5,488 nt of DNA, taken from Clostridia bacterium (lineage in GTDB: Bacteria; Bacillota_A; Clostridia; Christensenellales; Aristaeellaceae). This document shows positions 1 to 5,488 of this stretch, piece after piece. The DNA lies in the NCBI GenBank assembly GCA_017938785.1, contig JAGBAU010000300.1:1-5488 (forward strand), read 5' to 3'. Position 1 is the first letter of the stretch. Every line of letters starts with the position of its first letter. A program made the translations under genes and the position numbers. Under the pieces are notes generated by a model, which saw nothing but the letters and a program-made list of their open reading frames with translations, ran no database searches and was not told where the DNA came from.

Positions 1-345
1 GGGCGAAGCGGGTGCGAGCACGAAGGGAATGCCGCGTTCAATCAGCAGGTCAATCAGTTCCGGAGCACCCTCCATCAGCTGCAGGTTCTTCTCATCAGAA
101 CGGCATACGCTGCGGTAATACACTTCCTTCTCGGCTGCATATTCACGGATCTTCTCCATGGGAATATCTTCGCCGAAGAAATCACGGAAGATATTCTCGT
201 TGCTCGGGCCGATGCAGCGGCGATGCACCTCCTCCTCAGTCAGATCGAAGCCGAAACGCTCCTTCAGATACTTCATCCAGGCCTGGAGATGAAATGCGGT
301 GTCATTATAAAGGGTACCGTTGAAATCAAAGAGTACTGCTTTCAT
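1..345 (-). CDS. HAD-superfamily hydrolase, N-terminal 115 residues (runs off the left edge)
   Basis: This is the start of a haloacid dehalogenase-like phosphatase or phosphomutase of the beta-phosphoglucomutase-like type. The ATG at 345 follows an AAGGAAGG ribosome binding site (351-358) with 5 bases of spacing. Motif I is DFNGTL at residues 7-12: Asp7 is the expected nucleophile, and the position two residues later, often the acid/base Asp, is Asn9. Residues about 15-90 are helical and charged and fit a C1 cap domain. The strand FVLAPAS (108-114) lies where motif II is expected, but the usual Thr/Ser appears to be Pro112. The motif III Lys and motif IV acids lie beyond the window. It is the last visible gene of the leftward operon, 17 bases after ybaK. 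The family is clear; the substrate cannot be told, and a small sugar phosphate or nucleotide is only the generic guess. Confidence 0.85.
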   Translation of the reverse strand, partial: MKAVLFDFNGTLYNDTAFHLQAWMKYLKERFGFDLTEEEVHRRCIGPSNENIFRDFFGEDIPMEKIREYAAEKEVYYRSVCRSDEKNLQLMEGAPELIDLLIERGIPFVLAPASP

Positions 346-362
346 GGAAACCTTCCTTTGGT

Positions 363-836
363 TCATCGCTTGGTGAGATCAGCAAAATCTGCACCAATGT
401 ACTGCGCCAGCTGTTCAGGGTTCAGAATCACCTGCACGCCGCGCTGACCGGCGCTGACATAGATTTTGTCGAAGAGAATCGCCGTTTCATCCATCGTGGT
501 GGGATACTTCTTCTTCATACCGATGGGACTGCAGCCGCCGCGGATATAGCCGGTCAGCGGCAGAAGATCCTTCACATGTATCATTTCGATCTTCTTCTCC
601 CCTGCCGCCTGTGCGCACTTCTTCAGGTCGAGCTCCTCAGCCACGGGAATGCAGAATACATGAATTCCTTTCTTTTCTCCCTTGGCGACCAGCGTTTTGA
701 ACATGCAGTCCGGGTCGATGCCCAGCATCTGCGCAGCATGCACGCCGCTCAGGTCGCTTTCGTCCACCTCGTATTCGGAAGTATCAAAGGGAATCTGCGC
801 CTGCTTCAAAAGGCGCATGACATTGGTAATGGTCAT
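363..836 (-). CDS. ybaK: YbaK/EbsC-family Cys-tRNA(Pro) deacylase
   Basis: This is a 157-residue cytosolic trans-editing protein, the usual length for the family. Known members hydrolyse Cys-tRNA(Pro), which prolyl-tRNA synthetase makes by mistake, so that cysteine is not inserted at proline codons. Visible family marks are the MFKTLVA strand with Lys47, the conserved active-site lysine, and the glycine-rich signature GYIRGGCSPIGMKK (96-109). The C-terminal part, with VSAGQRG (about 128-134), also fits. The ATG at 836 overlaps the truA stop codon as ATGA and has a strong GGAGG site at 845-849 with 8 bases of spacing, so the start is secure. Its place directly after truA suits a tRNA role. Substrate specificity within this superfamily (YbaK, ProX, YeaK) varies; the GGCSP signature favours YbaK. 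Confidence 0.93.
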   Translation of the reverse strand: MTITNVMRLLKQAQIPFDTSEYEVDESDLSGVHAAQMLGIDPDCMFKTLVAKGEKKGIHVFCIPVAEELDLKKCAQAAGEKKIEMIHVKDLLPLTGYIRGGCSPIGMKKKYPTTMDETAILFDKIYVSAGQRGVQVILNPEQLAQYIGADFADLTKR

Positions 837-1603
837 TCGTCCGTCCTCCGGTCATTGTAGAAGACTTCCATCAGGGTAAGGCCTTGCGCAGGTGCGGTGA
901 TGCCCAGATCCAGGCGGCTCTGACTTTCGATGGCTCGGCGGAATGCGCCGGGCTCAATCTTGCCGCTGCCCACGCCGATGAGCGTGCCGGCAATGATGCG
1001 CACCATATTATAAAGGAAACCGTTTCCTTCGATGATCAGGCGAATCTCCTTGCCGTCCTGATCCACATCTGCACGGTAGATGGTGCGCACGGTATCCTTC
1101 ACCACGGAACCGCTGGCCGCAAAGGCACCAAAATCGTGAGTACCCACGAGATCCTTGGCTTCGGCACGCATTTTCTCCACATCCAGCGGATAGATCACAT
1201 GGGCATGGGTCCTGCGGTTGAGTGCACCTGCATGGGGAGACGCATAAAAAAGGTAACGATAGCGCTTGCCTTTTCCAGAGAACCGTGAATGGAATTCCGG
1301 GGAGACTTCTTCGGAATGGGAAATGCGGATATCCGGCGGCAGGATGGTGTTGAGCGCAAAGCTGAACTTATCTGCCGGGATGCGGGATTCGGTATCGAAG
1401 TGGGCGGACTGACCCAGCGCATGTACGCCCGCGTCCGTACGGCTGGCGCCGGACACGCACACGGTTTCACCGGTGAGCTTCTTAACTGCCTTTTCAATCC
1501 ATTCCTGCACCGTCATCGCATTGGACTGGCGCTGCCAGCCCGCGTAATCGGTGCCGTCGTATTCAACGATCAGATGAATTCTGCGCATAACTCCCCCGCT
1601 CAT
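833..1603 (-). CDS. truA: tRNA pseudouridine synthase A (tRNA pseudouridine 38-40 synthase)
   Basis: TruA converts uridines 38, 39 and 40 in the tRNA anticodon stem-loop to pseudouridine. The 256-residue product has the family's usual size. Visible features in order are the opening strand with EYDGTDYAGWQ (14-24), the catalytic motif RTDAGVHA (55-62) with nucleophile Asp57, the RYRYLFY strand (114-120), GTHDF (154-158), the GNGFLYNMVR core motif (193-202) and APAQGLTL (237-244). The start is uncertain between two ATGs. The one at 1603 makes an ATGA overlap with the ecfT stop. The one at 1588 gives MRRIHLIVEYDG, the typical family N-terminus, with GGGGGAG (1591-1597) only 2 bases upstream. I report the coupled start; the other shortens the protein by five residues. 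The gene follows ecfT, as in many Firmicutes. Confidence 0.97.
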   Translation of the reverse strand: MSGGVMRRIHLIVEYDGTDYAGWQRQSNAMTVQEWIEKAVKKLTGETVCVSGASRTDAGVHALGQSAHFDTESRIPADKFSFALNTILPPDIRISHSEEVSPEFHSRFSGKGKRYRYLFYASPHAGALNRRTHAHVIYPLDVEKMRAEAKDLVGTHDFGAFAASGSVVKDTVRTIYRADVDQDGKEIRLIIEGNGFLYNMVRIIAGTLIGVGSGKIEPGAFRRAIESQSRLDLGITAPAQGLTLMEVFYNDRRTDE

Positions 1604-2409
1604 ACGAGGCCCATGCTGTTGAAGACGATGATCACTGCAAACATTGCAGCGATTGCGCCCACGGAGACGCCGTCGCGCCAGCTATACTTCAACTGCTTCA
1701 TCTTGGTTCTGCCCTCGCCGCCGCGGTAGCAGCGCGCCTCCATGGCCATGGCCAGTTCATCCGCACGGCGGAAGGCGCTGACAAACAGCGGCACCAGCAG
1801 CGGAATCATAGCCTTCGCGCGGGCGATCAGGTTGCCGCTCTCAAAATCCGCACCGCGGGCCATCTGCGCGCGCTTGATCTTGCCCGTCTCCTCCATGAGG
1901 GTCGGGATGAAACGCAGGGCAATGGACATCATCATGGAAATCTCATGCGCCGGAAAGCCGATCTTCGACAGCGGCCTCAGCAGGGATTCCAGACCGTCCG
2001 TAAGCGCAATGGGCGAAGTGGTGAGCGTCAGAATCTGAGAGGACAGCACCAGCAGAATCAGACGAACCGCCATGAAAAGGGCCGTCTTCAAACCGCCGGT
2101 GGTGATATGGATGAACCCGAGCTTCACTAGGGTTGCGCCGTCCTTCATCAGGAACAGGTTCAGGAAGAAGGTGAGCGCAATGATCAGGAAGATGGGCTTC
2201 AGTCCCTTGATCATGTACTTCACGCCGATCTTCGTGGAAGCCGCGCACCAGATGATGAACAGGCAGATCAGGCCAAAGCCCACAAAGCTCTTGGTGATAA
2301 ACACCAGGATGATCAGCGCAATGGTCAGAATCAGCTTCGTACGGGGATCCAGTCGGTACAGGAAGGAATCACCGGGAAAGAACTGCCCGATGGTCATCGT
2401 GTTTGCCAT
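1600..2409 (-). CDS. ecfT: Energy-coupling factor transporter transmembrane protein EcfT
   Basis: This is the membrane scaffold of the ECF transporter energising module. It binds the two ATPases and transmits their movement to interchangeable S subunits. The 269-residue product begins MANTMTIGQFFPG and then RLDPRTK (19-25), the classic EcfT opening. Hydrophobic segments lie near residues 26-39, 43-58, 69-88 and 106-127, with a last one at about 247-269. The cytoplasmic coupling region carries the two Ala-Arg signatures that dock on the ATPases: MARGAD (ARG at 184-186) and MEARCYRGG (ARC at 225-227). I chose the ATG at 2409 because it matches the family start. The longer frame from 2430 needs a TTG codon and would overlap ecfA2 more. 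The start lies one base after the ecfA2 stop, with only a weak GTGGA site, so coupled translation is likely. Confidence 0.96.
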   Translation of the reverse strand: MANTMTIGQFFPGDSFLYRLDPRTKLILTIALIILVFITKSFVGFGLICLFIIWCAASTKIGVKYMIKGLKPIFLIIALTFFLNLFLMKDGATLVKLGFIHITTGGLKTALFMAVRLILLVLSSQILTLTTSPIALTDGLESLLRPLSKIGFPAHEISMMMSIALRFIPTLMEETGKIKRAQMARGADFESGNLIARAKAMIPLLVPLFVSAFRRADELAMAMEARCYRGGEGRTKMKQLKYSWRDGVSVGAIAAMFAVIIVFNSMGLV

Positions 2410-2410
2410 T

Positions 2411-3265
2411 TCATTCCACGTCCTTCCCAATATTTTTCAGTACAGCCGCCAGCAGGTCCGCCTGGCTGTAGGCTTCCTGCGGAACCTCAAAACCCTTTTC
2501 GCGCAGCACTGCGGCGAGCTTTGCACACTCCGGCACATCCAGGCCGATTTCGCGCAGTTCATCGCCATGGACGAATACCTCGGCAGGCGTTCCTTCAAAG
2601 GCAACCTTACCGTGGTTCAATACGTACAGGCGGTTGCAGTACTTGCCCACATCGTCCATGGAATGGGATACCATAACCACGGTCACGCCGCTTTCATGGA
2701 TGCCGCGAATCAGCTCCAGCATGCTGCGGCGCCCTGCGGGATCGAGACCTGCTGCAGGCTCGTCCAGGATAAGAATAGAAGGATTCATAGCCAGCACACC
2801 TGCGATGGCCACGCGGCGCTTCTGTCCGCCGGAGAGGTTGAAGGGCGAAGCGGAGCGCAGGCTGTCGTCCAGGCCCACCAGGGCCATGGCGCCGCGCACA
2901 CGGCGCTTGACCTCATCCTCATCCAGTTTGAGGTTGTTGGGGCCGAAGGCAATGTCCTTCTCCACCGTCTCTTCAAAGAGCTGGTACTCGGGGTACTGGA
3001 ACACAAGTCCCACTTCCCTGCGGATTTCGTTCAGATTGGTGTTCTTGTCGCCAAGATCCTTGCCGTTTACGAAAACCTGGCCGGGCGCGCTCTTTTCAAG
3101 GGCATTCAGGTGGCTCACCAGCGTGGACTTGCCGCTGCCGGTGTGGCCGATGATGCCGATGAACTCGCCATCGCCGATATGCAGGTTTACATTGTCCAGA
3201 GCCTTTGACTCAAAGGGAGATCCCGACATATAGATATGCGTCAGGTTCTTTACTTCAATCGGCAC
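2411..3265 (-). CDS. ecfA2: Energy-coupling factor transporter ATP-binding protein EcfA2
   Basis: This is the second ATPase of the ECF module; it pairs with EcfA1 to power vitamin or micronutrient uptake. The 284 residues contain Walker A GHTGSGKST (40-48), Q-loop Gln90 in FQYPEYQLF, signature LSGGQ (144-148), Walker B ILILDEP (164-170) with catalytic Glu169, D-loop AGLD (172-175) and switch His201. The opening NLTHIYMSGSPFE and the GHTGSGKS loop are typical of EcfA2 rather than EcfA1. The start codon is GTG at 3265, 16 bases inside the end of ecfA1, with GGTGGA (3269-3274) just upstream. No ATG or TTG lies further up in frame before the family N-terminus, and the next ATG (codon 13) would remove the first strand. 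All catalytic residues are present, so both ATPase sites of the heterodimer look competent. Confidence 0.97.
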   Translation of the reverse strand: MPIEVKNLTHIYMSGSPFESKALDNVNLHIGDGEFIGIIGHTGSGKSTLVSHLNALEKSAPGQVFVNGKDLGDKNTNLNEIRREVGLVFQYPEYQLFEETVEKDIAFGPNNLKLDEDEVKRRVRGAMALVGLDDSLRSASPFNLSGGQKRRVAIAGVLAMNPSILILDEPAAGLDPAGRRSMLELIRGIHESGVTVVMVSHSMDDVGKYCNRLYVLNHGKVAFEGTPAEVFVHGDELREIGLDVPECAKLAAVLREKGFEVPQEAYSQADLLAAVLKNIGKDVE

Positions 3266-4080
3266 AGTTCCACCGCCATTTCTTCTACAGTGAGCACATC
3301 GGCAGGAAGCGCGACGCCCGCCTTGCGCAGTTTATGGGAAAGCTTCATCATTTCGGGCACATCCAGGCCCAGCTGCAGCACCTCGTCCACATTGGAGAAA
3401 ACTTCGCGGGGTTTGCCCTGCAGTTCCACCTTGCCGTGGTCCATAACCACCAGCCGGTCTGCCTGCACAGCTTCCTCCATGAAGTGGGTAATCCAGATGA
3501 CGGTGATACCCTCTTCCCGGTTGATGCGCTTCGCAATGGAAAAAATATCCTTGCGGCCAACGGGATCCAGCATGGCCGTGGATTCATCAAAAACGATGAT
3601 CTTCGGACGCATGGCCAGCACGCCGGCGATGGCGATGCGCTGCTTCTGTCCGCCGGACAGCATGGACGGCGAGGACAGGGCACGGTCCTGCATGCCCACC
3701 TCCTTCAGAGCCTCATCCACGCGGCGGCGAATTTCCGCAGAGGGAACGCCCCGGTTTTCCAGGCCGAAGGCGCAGTCCTCCTCCACGACGGTGGCGACGA
3801 TCTGGTTGTCCGGGTTCTGGAACACCATGCCGCAGACCTCGCGCACATCATAGGGATTCTCTTCGGTCGCCACCATGCCGTCCACTTCGATTTCGCCGGA
3901 AGTAGGCAGCATCAGTGCGTTGAGCAGGCGTGCAAGCGTGGATTTGCCGCTGCCGTTCCTGCCCAGAACCGCAAGAAACTCACCCTCCTCTACATCGAGG
4001 GTCACATGATCGACGGCAGGCTCTTTGCTGCCCTCATATTCAAAAACGACGTCTTTCAGTCGGATGATCGTTTCTTTCAT
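3250..4080 (-). CDS. ecfA1: Energy-coupling factor transporter ATP-binding protein EcfA1
   Basis: This is the first ATPase of the group II ECF transporter energising module and the first gene of the leftward operon. The 276 residues show Walker A GRNGSGKST (40-48), Q-loop Gln88 in FQNPDNQIV, signature LSGGQ (141-145), Walker B IIVFDES (161-167) with Glu166, D-loop AMLD (169-172) and switch His199. The DESTAMLDP version of Walker B plus D-loop and the FQNPDNQIVATVVEED stretch mark it as EcfA1 rather than EcfA2. The C-terminal region with LGLDVPEMMKL (237-247) is the helical domain seen in ECF ATPases. The ATG at 4080 has a strong GGAGGAG site. No S-component gene lies in the window, consistent with a shared module. 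Substrates therefore cannot be named. Confidence 0.97.
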   Translation of the reverse strand: MKETIIRLKDVVFEYEGSKEPAVDHVTLDVEEGEFLAVLGRNGSGKSTLARLLNALMLPTSGEIEVDGMVATEENPYDVREVCGMVFQNPDNQIVATVVEEDCAFGLENRGVPSAEIRRRVDEALKEVGMQDRALSSPSMLSGGQKQRIAIAGVLAMRPKIIVFDESTAMLDPVGRKDIFSIAKRINREEGITVIWITHFMEEAVQADRLVVMDHGKVELQGKPREVFSNVDEVLQLGLDVPEMMKLSHKLRKAGVALPADVLTVEEMAVELCRLK

Positions 4081-4083
4081 ATA

Positions 4084-4092
4084 CTCTCCTCC
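4084..4092 (-). promoter_or_regulatory. Ribosome binding site of ecfA1
   Basis: Read on the minus strand this is GGAGGAGAG, ending 3 bases before the ATG; the GGAGG core is 7 bases from it. It is a near-perfect anti-16S match and fixes the ecfA1 start at 4080. Confidence 0.85.
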
Positions 4093-4100
4093 AAGTATGC

Positions 4101-4109
4101 ATTATAGCA
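4101..4109 (-). promoter_or_regulatory. Extended -10 promoter of the ecfA1-ecfA2-ecfT-truA-ybaK-HAD operon
   Basis: On the minus strand the bases read TGCTATAAT: a perfect TATAAT (4101-4106) preceded by the TGN extension. No good -35 is seen at 16-18 bases upstream (the best 17-base-spaced hexamer is CGGATT), which fits an extended -10, sigma-A-type promoter. Transcription would start near 4094-4095, directly ahead of the ribosome binding site. The leader is then about 14-15 bases and leaves no room for a riboswitch or T-box. The assignment is by motif only. Confidence 0.65.
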
Positions 4110-4226
4110 GACGTTCGTTAAGTAATCCGGGATTTCACTTTACTTTTCCATGTATTGGCGCATGAAAGTGGCGAAATTTGCAAAATTATACTGTTCGTTT
4201 CAGAAAACTAACTTTTATTTTCGACG

Positions 4227-4253
4227 GATATGTGATAAAATAAGGTCACTATC
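4227..4253. repeat. Imperfect inverted repeat over the pgk -10 and start region (possible operator)
   Basis: GATATGTGA (4227-4235) is mirrored by TCACTATC (4246-4253). The arms pair at eight positions, with one unpaired T in the left arm and a 10-base centre that contains the candidate -10. The placement is what a repressor site would have. The TGTGA/TCAC halves recall CRP- or Rex-like sites, but the spacing of 10 does not match those families (6), so no regulator is named. It could be chance in AT-rich DNA. Confidence 0.3.
4233..4241 (+). promoter_or_regulatory. Candidate extended -10 promoter of pgk
   Basis: The bases read TGATAAAAT: a TG extension one base before TAAAAT (4236-4241), one mismatch from TATAAT. 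The hexamer 17 bases upstream is TTTTAT (4213-4218), a poor -35, within an A/T-rich tract that could act as an UP-like element. Transcription would start near 4248, giving a leader of about 28 bases. This is the best candidate in the region but is weaker than the ecfA1 promoter. Confidence 0.45.
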
Positions 4254-4260
4254 TTGATTA

Positions 4261-4265
4261 AGGAG
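4261..4265 (+). promoter_or_regulatory. Ribosome binding site of pgk
   Basis: AGGAG lies 10 bases before the ATG at 4276. The spacing is slightly long but acceptable. There is no competing upstream start in frame, and it supports the [11 protein letters not shown]-terminus. Confidence 0.7.
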
Positions 4266-4275
4266 TGTATCTAAG

Positions 4276-5488
4276 ATGAATCTGAACAAAATGACCGTTG
4301 AAGATATCCAGGTTTCCGGCAAAAAAGTTCTCGTGCGCTGCGACTTTAACGTGCCGCTCGATGCTGAACTGAATATCACCGACGAGACCCGCATCAATGC
4401 TGCTCTGCCGACCATCAAGTACCTGCTGAACAACAACGCCGCAGTTATCCTGTGCTCCCACCTGGGCCGTCCCAAGGGAGAGTTCAACATGAAGTATTCC
4501 CTGGCTCCCGTTGCAAAGCGCCTGTCTGAGAAGCTGGGCTTCGAAGTGAAGCTGGCCAAGGACGTTATTGGCGAGGACGCCAAGGCTCTGGCCGCAGCCG
4601 TAGAACCCGGCAAGGCCATTCTGCTGGAGAACGTTCGCTTCCACGCTGAGGAAGAAAAGAACGATCCCGCTTTCGCCAAGGAACTGGCTTCCATGGCTGA
4701 AATCTACGTTTCCGACGCATTCGGCACCGTGCACCGCGCACATGCTTCCACCGCTGGTGTTGCAGAATACCTGCCCGCAGTTGCCGGTTTCCTGATCGGC
4801 AAGGAGCTGGAGTTCCTGGGCAATGCAGTTGAGAACCCGGTTCGTCCCTTCGTTGCCATCCTGGGCGGCGCAAAGGTTAAGGATAAGATCGGCGTTATCA
4901 AGAGCCTGCTGAACAAGGTGGATACCCTGGTTATCGGCGGCGGCATGTCCTACACCTTCCAGGTCGCCATGGGCGGCAAGGTTGGCCGTTCCCTGCTGGA
5001 CGAGGAGCGCATCGGCCTGGCCAAGGAACTGATCGAAGAAGCAGAAGCCAAGGGCGTTAAGCTCCTTCTGCCCGTTGACAACGTATGCGGCGACGCCTTC
5101 TCCAACGACTGCGAGCGCATCACCGCCCACTCCCGCAACATCCCGGACAACTTCGAAGGCATGGACATTGGTCCCGAGACCGTGAAGCTGTTCGCTGACG
5201 AAGTCCGCAAGGCCCGCACCATCGTTTGGAACGGCCCGATGGGTTGCTTCGAAATGCCCAACTTTGCCAAGGGCACCCTGGCTATCGCCGAGGCCATGGC
5301 AGAATCCAGCGCCATCACCATCATCGGCGGCGGCGACTCCGCAGCAGCCGTTACACAGATGGGCTTGGCTGACAAGATGAGCCACATCTCCACCGGCGGC
5401 GGCGCATCTCTCGAGTTCCTCGAAGGCAAGGCTCTTCCGGGCGTTGTATGCCTGAACGACCGCATCGTTCCCGAGCGCACCCCCATCA
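4276..5488 (+). CDS. pgk: Phosphoglycerate kinase, probably fused to triose-phosphate isomerase (runs off the right edge)
   Basis: PGK transfers phosphate from 1,3-bisphosphoglycerate to ADP in cytosolic glycolysis. In the 404 visible codons the substrate residues are RCDFNVP (21-27, Asp23 and Asn25), Arg39, SHLGRPKG (61-68), ENVRF with Arg121, and HRAHAS with Arg154. The nucleotide side has GGAKVKDK (197-204), GGGMSYTF (221-228), WNGPMGCFE (318-326), GGGDSAAAV (351-359) and [14 protein letters not shown] (372-385). All are intact, so the kinase should be active. PGKs normally stop just after the LPGVVCLND stretch (388-395). Here the frame stays open and reads RIVPERTPI, and RTPI resembles the N-terminus of triose-phosphate isomerase. 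Codon use is strongly biased (valine mostly GTT, unlike the ecf genes), as expected for high expression. The gene is divergent from ecfA1; any gap gene is outside the window. Confidence 0.97.
   Translation, partial: MNLNKMTVEDIQVSGKKVLVRCDFNVPLDAELNITDETRINAALPTIKYLLNNNAAVILCSHLGRPKGEFNMKYSLAPVAKRLSEKLGFEVKLAKDVIGEDAKALAAAVEPGKAILLENVRFHAEEEKNDPAFAKELASMAEIYVSDAFGTVHRAHASTAGVAEYLPAVAGFLIGKELEFLGNAVENPVRPFVAILGGAKVKDKIGVIKSLLNKVDTLVIGGGMSYTFQVAMGGKVGRSLLDEERIGLAKELIEEAEAKGVKLLLPVDNVCGDAFSNDCERITAHSRNIPDNFEGMDIGPETVKLFADEVRKARTIVWNGPMGCFEMPNFAKGTLAIAEAMAESSAITIIGGGDSAAAVTQMGLADKMSHISTGGGASLEFLEGKALPGVVCLNDRIVPERTPI

Larger units (their letters stand above)
4081..4275. other. Divergent intergenic control region between ecfA1 and pgk
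   Basis: These 195 bases are AT-rich compared with the flanking genes and hold no credible coding frame. The left third carries the ecfA1 promoter and ribosome binding site. The right third carries the presumed pgk promoter, an inverted repeat and the pgk ribosome binding site. The middle (about 4120-4210) shows only short AT-rich tracts. I see no rho-independent terminator, as expected between divergent genes, and no recognisable CggR or Rex operator. Confidence 0.8.

Noticed and set aside
2410..2430. Longer ecfT beginning at TTG 2430
   Set aside because: It adds seven residues not seen in the family, uses a rare start codon inside ecfA2, and has a worse context than the ATG at 2409.
2072..3208. 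Open frame of 378 codons on the plus strand opposite ecfA2 and ecfT
   Set aside because: It is a shadow of strongly biased codon use in ecfA2. Its His/Gln/Ala-rich product resembles the shadow opposite ecfA1 only because the two ATPases are paralogues.
3205..4107. Open frame of 300 codons on the plus strand opposite ecfA1
   Set aside because: It is antisense to a gene with every ABC motif intact, has no initiation signal, and shows the same kind of mirror composition.
4171..4181. GCGAAATTTGC near-palindrome as an operator
   Set aside because: Only the AAATTT core is symmetric. That is expected by chance in an AT-rich spacer and matches no binding site I know.
4187..4192. TATACT as an alternative pgk -10
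   Set aside because: It has no acceptable -35 at 16-18 bases and no TG extension, and it would give a leader of about 80 bases. TGATAAAAT nearer the gene is better placed.
4215..4243. TTATTTT / AAAATAA inverted repeat as a terminator or hairpin
   Set aside because: The stem is seven A/T pairs with a 15-base loop and no GC core, so it is too weak for a terminator. It lies between divergent genes where none is needed.
4258..5385. Open frame of 375 codons on the minus strand opposite pgk
   Set aside because: It is antisense to an intact, highly conserved gene. Its composition is the mirror of biased pgk codons, it has no ribosome binding site or family motif, and it would run into the pgk promoter region.

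Overview
The window looks like chromosomal housekeeping DNA from a moderately GC-rich Firmicute, most likely a class Clostridia anaerobe. The evidence is the Firmicute-type order ecfA1-ecfA2-ecfT-truA, strong GGAGG ribosome binding sites, and protein sequences that read as clostridial. I infer the class only. The sequence does not let me name a genus, and I see no sign of phage, transposon, CRISPR, tRNA or rRNA.

Left and centre (1-4080, minus strand): six genes run leftward as one tight presumed operon. They are ecfA1, ecfA2, ecfT, truA, a ybaK-type Cys-tRNA deacylase, and the first 115 codons of a HAD-family hydrolase that leaves the window at base 1. Junctions are a 16-base overlap, a 1-base gap, two ATGA overlaps of 4 bases, and a 17-base gap, so translational coupling is likely. 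The first three genes build the shared energising module (two ATPases and one membrane coupling protein) of a group II ECF transporter. It serves unlinked substrate-binding S subunits for vitamins and similar micronutrients. truA and ybaK act on tRNA modification and aminoacyl-tRNA quality control.

Intergenic region (4081-4275): a 195-base AT-rich divergent control region. Leftward it carries an extended -10 (TGCTATAAT) and a strong ribosome binding site for ecfA1. Rightward it carries an extended -10-like element, an AGGAG site and an imperfect inverted repeat over the presumed transcription start of pgk.

Right (4276-5488, plus strand): phosphoglycerate kinase (glycolysis), complete through all its conserved motifs. 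It has no stop codon where the family normally ends. The frame continues into residues reading PERTPI at the window edge, which resembles the usual start of triose-phosphate isomerase (RTPIIAGNWKMN-like). A PGK-TIM fusion is therefore likely, and this is the most interesting point in the window. The rest is ordinary, well-known gene content.
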